From Paucibacter sediminis (GTDB lineage: Bacteria; Pseudomonadota; Gammaproteobacteria; Burkholderiales; Burkholderiaceae_C): DNA of 64,000 bases. Positions within the stretch are counted from its first letter, which is position 1; each line of letters begins with the position of its first letter. The notes under the pieces were generated by a model. It did no database searches. It was not told where the DNA came from and saw only the letters and a program-made list of their open reading frames with translations. The position numbers were made by a program, and so were the translations under genes. This document shows positions 1 through 8,215 of this stretch, one piece after another. The stretch covers positions 372,001 to 436,000 of the forward strand of contig NZ_CP116346.1 of the NCBI RefSeq assembly GCF_030254645.1. Direction: 5' to 3'.

Positions 1-2
1 TC

Positions 3-467
3 GTCAAGGAGGGCCTGAACTTGCAGAAGAAAACCCAATCCGCCGCTGAGACCAAGCTCAGCGCCGTGGCCAGCAAGGTCACCGGCATGGCCGGCGATGT
101 CGGCGCCAAGGCCGGCCAGCACTGGGACAAGCTGGAGTCCATCTTCGAGGAGCGCGTGGCTCGCGCGCTGAACCGCCTGGGCGTGCCCAGCGCCAAGGAC
201 ATCGACTCGCTGATCGCCCGCATCGACGCGCTCAGCGTGGCGGTCGGCGTGGCACCGGCCAAGAAGGCTGCCGCGCCGAAGAAGGCCGCTGCCAAGCCCG
301 CCGCCAAGAAGGTGGCCGCCAAGGCGCCTGCCAAGAAGGCCGCCGCTAAAACGCCGACGAAGGCTCCGGTGAAGGCCCCGGCGAAAGCGGTCGTGAAGGC
401 CGCCGCCAAGAAGGCCGTCGCGAAGAAGACCGCGCCCGCCGCCGAGGCCGCCAGCCCGCAAGCCTGA
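3..467 (+). CDS. Phasin family protein (PHA granule-associated), 5' end cut by the window
   Basis: The reading frame is already open at base 3, so the true start lies left of the window; the TTG at 21 is unlikely to be the start. The visible part has an amphipathic helical region (about residues 1-75) typical of phasins that coat polyhydroxyalkanoate granules. A tail built from AAKKA/PAKKA repeats (about residues 80-148) follows, like the histone H1-like tails of PhaF-type proteins that bind DNA. Family knowledge suggests a role in granule coating and perhaps nucleoid attachment; the DNA-binding role is inferred from the basic tail. It ends 31 bases before the patatin gene on the same strand. 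Confidence 0.8.
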   Translation, partial: VKEGLNLQKKTQSAAETKLSAVASKVTGMAGDVGAKAGQHWDKLESIFEERVARALNRLGVPSAKDIDSLIARIDALSVAVGVAPAKKAAAPKKAAAKPAAKKVAAKAPAKKAAAKTPTKAPVKAPAKAVVKAAAKKAVAKKTAPAAEAASPQA

Positions 468-498
468 AGCAGCAGCCCCTCGAGTCCCGTAGTACCGC

Positions 499-1758
499 AT
501 GCCCAGCCGCCGCTCCGCCCGCCCGCCTCGCGTTGACAACAAGACGAAGGAAACAAAGGCGCGCGTCGGTCTGGCATTGGCGGGTGGCGGGCCGTTGGGG
601 GCGATCTACGAGATCGGCGCGCTCTGCGCCATCGAGGAGGCGGTCGAAGGCCTGGACTTCACCGCCTGCGACAGCTACATCGGTGTCAGCGCCGGCGGCT
701 TCATCGCGGCCGGCCTAATCAATGGCCTGACCCCGCACCAGCTCTGCGCGGCCTTCATCGAGAACAGCCTGGAGCCGCCCGACAGCTTCGACCCCACGGT
801 GCTGCTGCACCCGGCCTGGGACGAATACCTGGCGCGCCTGCGCAAGCTGCCGCGCCTGGTGGGCGGCGCGATCTGGCAGACCGCCGTGCAGGGCCGCTCG
901 CTGCTGGGCGCCTTCGAGCGCCTCGGCCGCGCCCTGCCCACCGGCCTGCTCTCGGGCGACGCGCTAGCCGCGCAACTGCACAAGCAGTTCAGCCTGCCCG
1001 GCCGCAGCGACGATTTCCGCGCCCTGAAGCACCGCCTTGTGCTGGTGGCCACCGATCTGGACAGCGGCGAATCGATTCCGTTCGGCATGCCGGGTTTCGA
1101 CCATGTGCCGATCTCGCGCGCGGTGCAGGCCAGCGCCGCCCTGCCGGGGCTGTTCCCGCCGGTGGAGATTGGCGGCCGCCATTACGTGGACGGCGCGCTG
1201 AAGAAGACCATCCACGCCTCGGTGCTGCTGGAGGAGGGGCTGGATCTGCTGATCTGCCTGAATCCGCTCGTGCCCTACGAGTCCAACCCCCAGGCCGCGG
1301 GGTCAGGTTTTGCCAAGAGGGCCAGGATTCCGCGCCTGGTGGACGGCGGCCTGCCGGTGGTGCTGAGCCAGACCCTGCGCTCGCTGATCCACTCGCGCCT
1401 GGAGCTGGGCATGAAGGGCTATGCGCGCAGCCACCCCGAGACCGACATCCTGCTGTTCGAGCCCGACCACCGCGACGCCGAGCTGTTCCTGGCCAATACC
1501 TTCAGCTATGCGCAGCGCCGCCATCTGGCCGAGCATGCCTACCAGACCACGCGCGCCAAGCTGCTGGAACGCGCGCCCGAGCTGGGCGAGACCCTGGCCG
1601 GCCATGGCCTGCGCCTGCGCACCGCCATGCTGCTGGACAACGAACGCCGCCTGCTGCCACCCGAACTGCCCGGCGCCGGCCGCACCGCGCGCGCGCTGGT
1701 GCGGCTGGATCGCGCCCTCAGCAGCCTGGAAGCGCGCTACCTGCCGCTGGCGACATGA
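499..1758 (+). CDS. Patatin-like phospholipase family protein
   Basis: A 419-residue patatin-fold serine hydrolase. The oxyanion-loop glycines GGGPLG are at about 29-34, the nucleophile elbow GVSAG has Ser64, and the dyad Asp is in a YVDGA motif near residue 231. No signal peptide is obvious, so it is probably cytoplasmic or membrane-peripheral. Substrates are unknown; the family cleaves acyl esters of lipids. Following a phasin gene, a role in granule or lipid turnover is possible but inferred. Near residue 267 a short stretch (bases 1299-1314, GGGGTCAGGTTTTGCC) uses codons unlike the rest of the gene and resembles a motif repeated elsewhere in the window. Confidence 0.88.
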   Translation: MPSRRSARPPRVDNKTKETKARVGLALAGGGPLGAIYEIGALCAIEEAVEGLDFTACDSYIGVSAGGFIAAGLINGLTPHQLCAAFIENSLEPPDSFDPTVLLHPAWDEYLARLRKLPRLVGGAIWQTAVQGRSLLGAFERLGRALPTGLLSGDALAAQLHKQFSLPGRSDDFRALKHRLVLVATDLDSGESIPFGMPGFDHVPISRAVQASAALPGLFPPVEIGGRHYVDGALKKTIHASVLLEEGLDLLICLNPLVPYESNPQAAGSGFAKRARIPRLVDGGLPVVLSQTLRSLIHSRLELGMKGYARSHPETDILLFEPDHRDAELFLANTFSYAQRRHLAEHAYQTTRAKLLERAPELGETLAGHGLRLRTAMLLDNERRLLPPELPGAGRTARALVRLDRALSSLEARYLPLAT

Positions 1759-1763
1759 CGCGG

Positions 1764-1969
1764 CGTGATGCAGATCACGAACCGCCCCCGCAGCCCCAGC
1801 ACATGAGGGGCTGCCGAGCGCGGCGCCGCACAGCAGAATTCAAACCAAGGCAGCCGAGCAAGCAAGGCCGTCGTTGAGGAAGAAGGAAAAAAAGGCACTC
1901 GAGGAGTAGAGACCAAGAGCGCTGCACAAGGCACCAGGGCGAGAGCCCTCGGTGCCTTGTTTGCTTTTA
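1764..1969 (+). ncRNA. Candidate small RNA or structured 3' UTR between patatin and M32 carboxypeptidase genes
   Basis: This gene-free stretch holds three hairpins on the plus strand. The first is CGTGAT/ATCACG with a GCAG loop (1764-1779). The second is GCAGCCCC/GGGGCTGC (1790-1814). The third is a terminator hairpin at 1927-1959 followed by T-rich sequence. Between them is a purine-rich single-stranded-looking segment (about 1875-1910). The terminator is 170 bases beyond the patatin stop, so the segment is either a long 3' UTR or an independent sRNA. I recognise no known RNA family. Confidence 0.35.
1927..1969 (+). terminator. Strong Rho-independent terminator
   Basis: The stem CAAGGCACC-AGGGC / GCCCT-C-GGTGCCTTG closes on a GAGA loop and is followed on the plus strand by TTTGCTTTT. 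On the minus strand there is no T-run after the hairpin, so it serves plus-strand transcripts (patatin mRNA or a separate small RNA). It sits 10 bases before the end of the convergent carboxypeptidase gene. Confidence 0.85.
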
Positions 1970-1978
1970 CTCAGCCCC

Positions 1979-3466
1979 TCAGAGATAGCGGCTCTGCAGA
2001 TGGGCCTTGAAGTGCGCCGGGTTGAGCGTCTCGCCGCTGGCGCGCTGCACCAGCTCGGGGGTCTCGTAGCGGCTGCCCTGGCTCCAGATCTTGGCGTTCA
2101 GCCAGTCGAACACGGCGCTCAGCTCGCCGCGCGCGATGCGCGCGTCCAGGTCCGGCATCTCGCGGCGCATCGCCGCGAACCATTGCGCCGCATACATGGC
2201 GCCCAGGGTGTAGCAGGGGAAGTAGCCGAACAGGCCGCCGCCCCAGTGCACGTCCTGCATGCAGCCGTCCTTGTAGTTGCCGCGCGTGTCCAGGCCCAGC
2301 AGCTCCATCATCTTGGCGTCCCACAGCGCCGGGATGTCGTCCACCTCGATCAGGCCCTCGATGAGCGGGCGCTCGATCTCGTAGCGCAGGATCACATGCG
2401 CCGGGTAGGTCACCTCGTCGGCGTCCACGCGGATATAGCCCGGGTGCACGCGCGTCAGCAGGCGGTGCAGATTGCCCTCCTCGAAGGCCGGCTGGTCGCC
2501 CAGATGCTTCACCAGCAGGGGGCGCAGCAGGCTTGCAAAGGCCGGGTGGCTGCCCAGCTGCATCTCGAAGGACAGGCTCTGGCTCTCGTGCAGGCCCATC
2601 GAGCGCGCGTTGGCGATCGGTTGGCCCAGCCAGTCGCGGCGCAGGTTCTGCTCGTAGCGGCCATGGCCGGTCTCGTGGATGGTGCCCATCAGGCTCTGCA
2701 TGAAGCTGTCTTCACGGTAGCGCGTGGTCATGCGCACGTCCTCGGGCACGCCGCCGCAGAAGGGATGGGCGCTCTCGTCCAGGCGGCCGGCCTCGAAGTC
2801 GAAGCCCATCAGCTGCATCGCGTCATGGCCCAGCGCGCGCTGCGCCGCCTTGGAGAAGGGGCCCACCGGCTGGAGCGTGGTTTCCTGGGCCTGCTTGGCC
2901 TGCACGTCCCTGATCAGGCCGGGCAGCCAGCTGCGCAGGTCGCCGAACACGCGGTCCACCTCGGCGGCGCGCATGCCGGGCTCGTACTGGTCCATCAGCG
3001 CGTCGTACAGGCCCAGGCCGCTGCTGTCGGCCAGGAACTTGGCCTCCTCGCGGTGCAGGCGCACCACCTCGCGCAGGTTTTCCACATAGCCGGCCCAGTC
3101 GTTGGCGGGGCGCTGGCTGCGCCAGGCATGCTCGCAGCGCGAGTTGGCCAGCGACTTGGCCTCCACCAGGGCCTGCGGCAGTGCGTTGGAGGCGCGCCAG
3201 GCGCGCTGCATCTCGCGCAGATTGGCGCGCTGCACCTCGTCCAGCGCCTCGCCCTCGGCGCGCGCCAGCAATTCCTTGAGGGCACCATCGGTGGCCAGCT
3301 GGTGCAGCAGGCCGCCCATCTCGGCCAGCGCCAGCGAACGTGCCTCGTTGCCCTTGGCGGGCATGTTGGCGGACTGATCCCAGGAGGCGATGGACTGCAG
3401 ATGGGCGAGGCGGTGCTGGCGCTCGTGGCGGCGGCAGAGGTCGTCGTAAGCGGTGGTCGTGCTCAT
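1979..3466 (-). CDS. M32 family metallocarboxypeptidase (Taq/Pfu type)
   Basis: A 495-residue zinc carboxypeptidase of the usual family length that removes C-terminal amino acids from peptides in the cytoplasm. The zinc site HETGH is at residues 264-268 (HEXXH). The conserved run around TRGNYKDGCMQDVHW and GLFGYFPCYTLG lies in the C-terminal quarter. The start chosen is the ATG encoding MSTTTAYDD; the frame stays open far upstream only because of high GC. It lies 80 bases downstream of the YqaA-type gene on the same strand. Confidence 0.93.
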   Translation of the reverse strand: MSTTTAYDDLCRRHERQHRLAHLQSIASWDQSANMPAKGNEARSLALAEMGGLLHQLATDGALKELLARAEGEALDEVQRANLREMQRAWRASNALPQALVEAKSLANSRCEHAWRSQRPANDWAGYVENLREVVRLHREEAKFLADSSGLGLYDALMDQYEPGMRAAEVDRVFGDLRSWLPGLIRDVQAKQAQETTLQPVGPFSKAAQRALGHDAMQLMGFDFEAGRLDESAHPFCGGVPEDVRMTTRYREDSFMQSLMGTIHETGHGRYEQNLRRDWLGQPIANARSMGLHESQSLSFEMQLGSHPAFASLLRPLLVKHLGDQPAFEEGNLHRLLTRVHPGYIRVDADEVTYPAHVILRYEIERPLIEGLIEVDDIPALWDAKMMELLGLDTRGNYKDGCMQDVHWGGGLFGYFPCYTLGAMYAAQWFAAMRREMPDLDARIARGELSAVFDWLNAKIWSQGSRYETPELVQRASGETLNPAHFKAHLQSRYL

Positions 3467-3546
3467 GATGGTGAGGGCGTTGAAGGTGGCGGCATTGTGT
3501 CGCCTGGCGCCGGGGGCGGACAAAGGCCACCCAAGCGGGGGAGCTC

Positions 3547-4044
3547 TCAGGCGTGAATTTGCCCGGGGAAAAACCACAGCAGGCCCACCGTCATCACCAC
3601 ATAGCGCAGCAACTTGCCCAGCGCCATATAGGCCAGGCTGGGCCAGAAGGGCATGCGCAGCCAGCCCGCCACCGCGCACAGCGGGTCGCCCACCAGGGGC
3701 AGCCAGCTGAGCAGACAGGCCTTGGGGCCGAAGCGCTCCAGCCAGCGCAGCGCGCGGGCATGCGGCGGCGCATGGTGGGCGCGGTGCTCGTAGGCGCGCT
3801 CGGCGCCATAGCCCATCGCCCAGGTGACGGCGCCGCCCAGGGTGTTGCCCAGCGTGGCCACCGCGATGGCCGGCCACAACAGGCTGGGGTTGAGCTTGAC
3901 CAGGCCGAACACCGCCGGCTCCGAGCCCAGCGGCAGCAGGGTGGCGGAGATGAAGGACACGATGAAGATCGCCGCCAGCCCCAGGCGCGGCAGCGCCAGC
4001 GCTGTCAACATCGCGAAAACCAGCTGTTCCAACCACGCTTCCAT
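3547..4044 (-). CDS. YqaA-type (DedA/SNARE-associated family) inner-membrane protein
   Basis: About 165 residues with several hydrophobic segments and the family hallmarks SATLLPLGSEP near the N-terminus and a LPLVGDPLCAVAG segment. Such proteins are small DedA-related membrane proteins, proposed to act in lipid scrambling or membrane homeostasis; the exact role here is unknown. The start at MEAWLEQL matches the usual N-terminus of the family; an in-frame upstream ATG (MAWLPP) would add ten residues. It is divergent from the solute-binding protein gene. Confidence 0.8.
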   Translation of the reverse strand: MEAWLEQLVFAMLTALALPRLGLAAIFIVSFISATLLPLGSEPAVFGLVKLNPSLLWPAIAVATLGNTLGGAVTWAMGYGAERAYEHRAHHAPPHARALRWLERFGPKACLLSWLPLVGDPLCAVAGWLRMPFWPSLAYMALGKLLRYVVMTVGLLWFFPGQIHA

Positions 4045-4215
4045 CCCTAAGATTATGGGTGGCAGCCATGCCATGCCTGTAAGACCTTGCACTTGTGCCC
4101 TGCCCGCGCGGCGGCCAGAGTCGGGAGCCTGGGGCAAGGGGAGTCAAAGCAGTGCGCCAGGGCTGCCGCAGCAAGCGGCGGCACCACAAGAGCGACGTTG
4201 ACGGTGAGGTCGGGT

Positions 4216-5046
4216 ATGTTGGGGTCCAAAGTGTCGGGCGCAGGCTGGCTGTCGAGGCTGGCCCTGGCCGCGGCTGCCGCGCTGGCGCAAGCACCGGCGG
4301 CGGCGCAAGCCATCGAAAACTGCAAGGTCTTGCAGGCCTCGGGCAATCCGCAGTACCCGCCCTATCTGTGGCGCGACCCGGAAGACGAGAGCCGCCTGAT
4401 CGGCGCCAATACCGAGCTGATGCAGTGGCTGGCCAAGGAGATCGCCATCCCCATCGAGGTGCGCTATGTCGGCCCCTGGGGCCGCGTGCAGGAAGAGACC
4501 CGCGCCGGCAAGCTGGACCTGATCGCCGGCGCCTTCTTCACCCAGCCGCGCACCGAGTACATGGACTACTTCCACCCGGCCTTCCGCGAGACCCGCTCGG
4601 TGATCTGGGCCCGCAAGGGCGCCAAGTTCAATTACCGCCGCTGGGGCGATCTGGTCGGCCTGCAGGGCGTGACGGTGATCAACAACAGCTTCGGCGAGGA
4701 GTTCGACCGCTACGCCAAGGAGACGCTCAAGATCACCCAGGTGGCCAGCCTGGAACAGGCGATCCAGATCCTGCAGCGCGGCCGCGCCGACTACCTGGTC
4801 TATGAGGACAGCCCCGGCGAGGCCTTTCTGGCCAAGATGGGCATTGCCGACATCAAGCAGCTCGCGCCCCCGGTGGCGAACGAGAACCTCTACCTGACGC
4901 TCTCGCACCGATCGGCCTGCAACACGCCCGAGCTGCGCGGCCGGCTGGCGCGTGCGCTCTACAAGCTCGCGCGCGATCCCAAGCTGATGAACGGCCTGAT
5001 CGACAAGAGCATCCAGCTCTGGCGCAAGCAGAACCAGGCGCCGTAG
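4216..5046 (+). CDS. Periplasmic solute-binding protein, family 3 (transporter substrate-binding domain)
   Basis: A 276-residue protein with an N-terminal signal peptide (alanine-rich hydrophobic core ending near AAAQA). An SBP_bac_3 fold follows: early PQYPPYLWRD and IGANTELMQWLAKE motifs, then GPWGRVQEETRAGKLDLIAGAF. Such proteins bind polar amino acids or similar small solutes. No permease or ATPase is adjacent, so it is an orphan and may serve a distant transporter or a sensor. The ATG at 4216 is preceded by GGTGAGG; the frame is open upstream but without signal-peptide character. Confidence 0.82.
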   Translation: MLGSKVSGAGWLSRLALAAAAALAQAPAAAQAIENCKVLQASGNPQYPPYLWRDPEDESRLIGANTELMQWLAKEIAIPIEVRYVGPWGRVQEETRAGKLDLIAGAFFTQPRTEYMDYFHPAFRETRSVIWARKGAKFNYRRWGDLVGLQGVTVINNSFGEEFDRYAKETLKITQVASLEQAIQILQRGRADYLVYEDSPGEAFLAKMGIADIKQLAPPVANENLYLTLSHRSACNTPELRGRLARALYKLARDPKLMNGLIDKSIQLWRKQNQAP

Positions 5047-5154
5047 TGCCGCGCAGCGGGCGCGCGGCGAGCGGGCCGCGAGGGGCCGCGGGGAAGGTAT
5101 ACTCCTGCCTCATTTTTGAGCAATCGCATCGATTGCCACGCCCGGCCCTCCCCC

Positions 5155-6225
5155 ATGTCCTCCCCCCTGCGCATCGGCCCCTACGCGTTGCCGAACCGGC
5201 TCTTCGTCGCCCCCATGGCGGGTGTGACCGATCGGCCGTTTCGCCAGCTGTGCCGCCGCATGGGTGCGGGCTATGCGGTGAGCGAGATGGTGACCTCGCG
5301 CAAGGACTTGTGGAACAGCCTGAAGACCTCGCGCCGCGCCAACCATGAGGGCGAGGCGGCGCCGATCGCGGTGCAGATCGCCGGCACCGACGCCGCCATG
5401 ATGGCCGAGGCCGCGGCCTACAACATCGACCGCGGCGCCCAGATCATCGACATCAATATGGGCTGCCCGGCCAAGAAGGTGTGCAACAAATGGGCCGGCT
5501 CGGCCCTGATGCAGAACGAGCCGCTGGCGCTGGAAATCATCGAGGCGGTGGTGCGTGCCGCCCAGCCGCATGGCGTGCCGGTGACGCTGAAGATGCGCAC
5601 CGGCTGGTGCGAGACCGAGAAGAACGCGCTGCTGCTGGCGCGCGCCGCCGAGGCCGCCGGCGTGGCCATGGTGACGGTGCATGGCCGCACCCGCGAGCAG
5701 GGCTACAAGGGCTTTGCCGAATACGACACGGTGGCCGCGGTGAAGGCGGCGCTGGCGATCCCGGTGGTGGCCAACGGCGACATCGACTCGCCCGCCAAGG
5801 CCGCCCAGGTGCTGGCCCATACCGGCGCCGACGCCATCATGGTGGGCCGCGCCGCCCAGGGCCGGCCCTGGATCTTTGCCGAGATCGCCCATTACCTGGC
5901 CACCGGCGCGGAGCTGGCGGCGCCGCGCGTGCAGGACGCCCAGGCCTGGCTGCTCGAGCACCTGCACGACCATTACAGCCTCTATGGCGAGCTGACCGGC
6001 ATGCGCACCGCGCGCAAGCACATCGGCTGGGCCCTGCGCGGCCTGCCCGGCGGCGAGGCCTTCCGCCAGCACATGAACACGCTGCAGAGCTGCGAGGCAC
6101 AGATCGCGGCCATGCGCGACTGGTTCGGCGCCCTCGCCGAGCAGCACGAACGCCTGCCGTATCTGCCCGCGCATGCCTTGACGGCTGACGCGGCCAACGA
6201 CGAATACTCAGAAGAACAAGCATGA
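5155..6225 (+). CDS. dusB: tRNA-dihydrouridine synthase B
   Basis: A 356-residue FMN-dependent enzyme that reduces specific uridines in tRNA D-loops. Diagnostic stretches are VAPMAGVTDRPFRQLC at the N-terminus, DINMGCPAKKVCNKWAGSALM containing the catalytic cysteine, TLKMRTGW, VHGRTREQGY and NGDIDSP. The start at MSSPLRIGPY gives the standard length. It overlaps fis by 4 bases (ATGA), the classical dusB-fis operon of proteobacteria. A TATACT element at 5098-5103 could be the -10 of its promoter, though no good -35 is visible. Confidence 0.97.
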   Translation: MSSPLRIGPYALPNRLFVAPMAGVTDRPFRQLCRRMGAGYAVSEMVTSRKDLWNSLKTSRRANHEGEAAPIAVQIAGTDAAMMAEAAAYNIDRGAQIIDINMGCPAKKVCNKWAGSALMQNEPLALEIIEAVVRAAQPHGVPVTLKMRTGWCETEKNALLLARAAEAAGVAMVTVHGRTREQGYKGFAEYDTVAAVKAALAIPVVANGDIDSPAKAAQVLAHTGADAIMVGRAAQGRPWIFAEIAHYLATGAELAAPRVQDAQAWLLEHLHDHYSLYGELTGMRTARKHIGWALRGLPGGEAFRQHMNTLQSCEAQIAAMRDWFGALAEQHERLPYLPAHALTADAANDEYSEEQA

Positions 6226-6455
6226 CGCCCAAACCGATTGAAACCTGCGTGCGCGAGAACCTGGAAGCCTATTTCCGCGACCTGGACGGCGAAGAGCCGC
6301 ATTCCATGCACGAGATGCTGATCAAGCTGGTGGAGAAGCCCTTGCTGGAGGTGGTGATGCAGCACGCCGACGGCAACCAGAGCAAGGCCGCCGAATGGCT
6401 GGGCATCAACCGCAACACCTTGCGCCGCAAGCTCAGCGACCACCAGATGCTGTAA
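6222..6455 (+). CDS. fis: Fis family DNA-binding protein
   Basis: A 77-residue Fis-like nucleoid protein. The C-terminal helix-turn-helix reads [21 protein letters not shown], the typical Fis recognition helix. Length matches betaproteobacterial Fis, which lacks some of the N-terminal beta-arm of the enterobacterial protein. It is translationally coupled to dusB (ATGA overlap) and lies 46 bases ahead of purH. The role, DNA bending and growth-phase regulation of transcription, is inferred from the family. Confidence 0.95.
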   Translation: MTPKPIETCVRENLEAYFRDLDGEEPHSMHEMLIKLVEKPLLEVVMQHADGNQSKAAEWLGINRNTLRRKLSDHQML

Positions 6456-6501
6456 GCCAGCCCTGCGGCAACGAACCGAATCACAACCTAGCGAGCCCAC
6501 C

Positions 6502-8082
6502 ATGTCTCAACTGACCGCCCTGATCTCCGTCTCCGACAAGACCGGCATCCTCGAATTCGCCCGGGAGCTGCACGCCCTGAACGTGCGCCTGCTCTCCACC
6601 GGCGGCACCGCCAAGCTGCTGGCCGATGCCGGCCTGCCGGTCACCGAGGTGGCCGAGCACACCGGCTTCCCCGAGATGCTGGACGGCCGCGTCAAGACCC
6701 TGCACCCCAAGATCCACGGCGGCCTGCTGGCGCGCCGCGATCTGCCCGAGCACATGGCTGCGGCGGCCCTGCACGGCATCGCCATGATCGACATCCTGGC
6801 GGTCAATCTCTACCCCTTCGAGGCCACCGTGGCCAAGCCCGGCTGCACGCTGGAAGACGCGATCGAGAACATCGACATCGGCGGCCCGGCGATGGTGCGC
6901 AGCGCCGCCAAGAACTGGAAGGACGTCACCGTGCTGACCGACGCCGGCCAGTACGCGGGCGTGCTGGCCGAGCTGAAGAGCGCGGGCAAGACCAGCGACA
7001 AGACCCGCTTCGCCTGCAGCGTGGCCGCCTTCAACCGCATCGCCCAGTACGATGCGGCCATCAGCAACTACCTGAGCGCGCGCCAGGACGACGGCAGCCT
7101 GTCGGAGTATCCCGGCCAGATGAACAGCTGCTTCGTCAAGGTGCAGGACCTGCGCTATGGCGAGAACTCGCACCAGAGCGCCGCGCTCTACCGCGACCTC
7201 TTCCCCGCCCCCGGCTCGCTCGTCACGGGCAAGCAGCTGCAGGGCAAGGAGCTGAGCTACAACAACATCGCCGATGCCGACGCCGCCTGGGAATGCGTGA
7301 AGGCCTTCGAGGCCCCCGCCTGCGTCATCATCAAGCATGCCAACCCCTGCGGCGTGGCGGTGGGCGCGGACGCGGCCGAGGCCTATGGCAAGGCCTTCAA
7401 GACCGACCCCACCAGCGCCTTCGGCGGCATCATCGCCTTCAACCGTCCGGTGGACGGCGCGGCCGCGCAGCTGGTCTCCAAGCAGTTCGTCGAGGTGCTG
7501 ATGGCCCCCGCCTTCACCGAGGAAGCGCGCGCCATCTTCGCCGGCAAGGTGAATGTGCGCCTGCTCGAGATCGCCCTGCCCCCGGGCGGCGATACCCCCT
7601 GGCTGCAGGGCCGCAACGCGATGGACAGCAAGCGCGTGGGCTCGGGCATCCTCTTGCAGACCGCCGACAACCATTTCCTCAAGGCCGCCGACCTGAAGGT
7701 GGTGACCACCAAGCAGCCGACCGCGCAGGAGCTGCAGGACCTGCTGTTCGCCTGGACCGTGGCCCAGTACGTGAAGAGCAATGCCATCGTGTTCTGCGCC
7801 GGTGGCATGACGCTGGGCGTGGGCGCCGGCCAGATGAGCCGCATCGACTCGGCCCGCATCGCCAGCATCAAGGCCGAGAACGCCGGCCTCACGCTGAAGG
7901 GCTCGGCCGTCGCCAGCGACGCCTTCTTCCCCTTCCGTGACGGCCTGGACGTGGTGGTCGACGCCGGCGCCACCAGCGTGATCCAGCCGGGTGGCTCGAT
8001 GCGCGACGACGAGGTGATCGCCGCCGCCAACGAACGCGGCATCGCGATGGTGTTCTCGGGGGTGCGCCACTTCCGCCACTGA
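6502..8082 (+). CDS. purH: Bifunctional AICAR formyltransferase / IMP cyclohydrolase
   Basis: A 526-residue enzyme for the last two steps of de novo IMP synthesis in the cytoplasm. The N-terminal MGS-like cyclohydrolase domain starts [16 protein letters not shown] and contains LLSTGGTAK and [13 protein letters not shown]. The transformylase domain follows with [11 protein letters not shown] and [11 protein letters not shown] (catalytic Lys-His) and ends with the conserved [24 protein letters not shown]-type C-terminus (read in two parts, the whole being intact). Length is standard. It is in the dusB-fis-purH order known from Burkholderiales. Confidence 0.97.
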   Translation: MSQLTALISVSDKTGILEFARELHALNVRLLSTGGTAKLLADAGLPVTEVAEHTGFPEMLDGRVKTLHPKIHGGLLARRDLPEHMAAAALHGIAMIDILAVNLYPFEATVAKPGCTLEDAIENIDIGGPAMVRSAAKNWKDVTVLTDAGQYAGVLAELKSAGKTSDKTRFACSVAAFNRIAQYDAAISNYLSARQDDGSLSEYPGQMNSCFVKVQDLRYGENSHQSAALYRDLFPAPGSLVTGKQLQGKELSYNNIADADAAWECVKAFEAPACVIIKHANPCGVAVGADAAEAYGKAFKTDPTSAFGGIIAFNRPVDGAAAQLVSKQFVEVLMAPAFTEEARAIFAGKVNVRLLEIALPPGGDTPWLQGRNAMDSKRVGSGILLQTADNHFLKAADLKVVTTKQPTAQELQDLLFAWTVAQYVKSNAIVFCAGGMTLGVGAGQMSRIDSARIASIKAENAGLTLKGSAVASDAFFPFRDGLDVVVDAGATSVIQPGGSMRDDEVIAAANERGIAMVFSGVRHFRH

Positions 8083-8093
8083 GTGCGGAGCAA

Positions 8094-8115
8094 GCACAGG
8101 CCCCGCGGCCTGTGC
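8094..8115 (+). terminator. Perfect 9-bp hairpin downstream of purH (possible terminator)
   Basis: GCACAGGCC and GGCCTGTGC pair perfectly around a CCGC loop, 12 bases after the purH stop. There is no T-run after it, so termination efficiency is uncertain; it may also protect the 3' end of the mRNA. It separates purH from the aldehyde dehydrogenase operon. Confidence 0.45.
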
Positions 8116-8215
8116 GCCCCCCGCGACTAGACGCACCCCTCTATCTCAGGGACTACACGCTGGTTACATCTCTCTTCTGCGGTTAGCCTCGGGCGAACCC
8201 CAAGGAGACGACGAG

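Noticed and set aside
1952-3556. Long plus-strand open frame (about 534 codons) opposite the M32 carboxypeptidase
   Set aside because: It is antisense to a clearly conserved enzyme and its Ala/Gln/His-rich translation has no family features; high GC leaves such frames open.
6481-8136. Minus-strand open frame opposite purH
   Set aside because: Shadow of the conserved purH gene, with low-complexity Gly/His/Ala translation.
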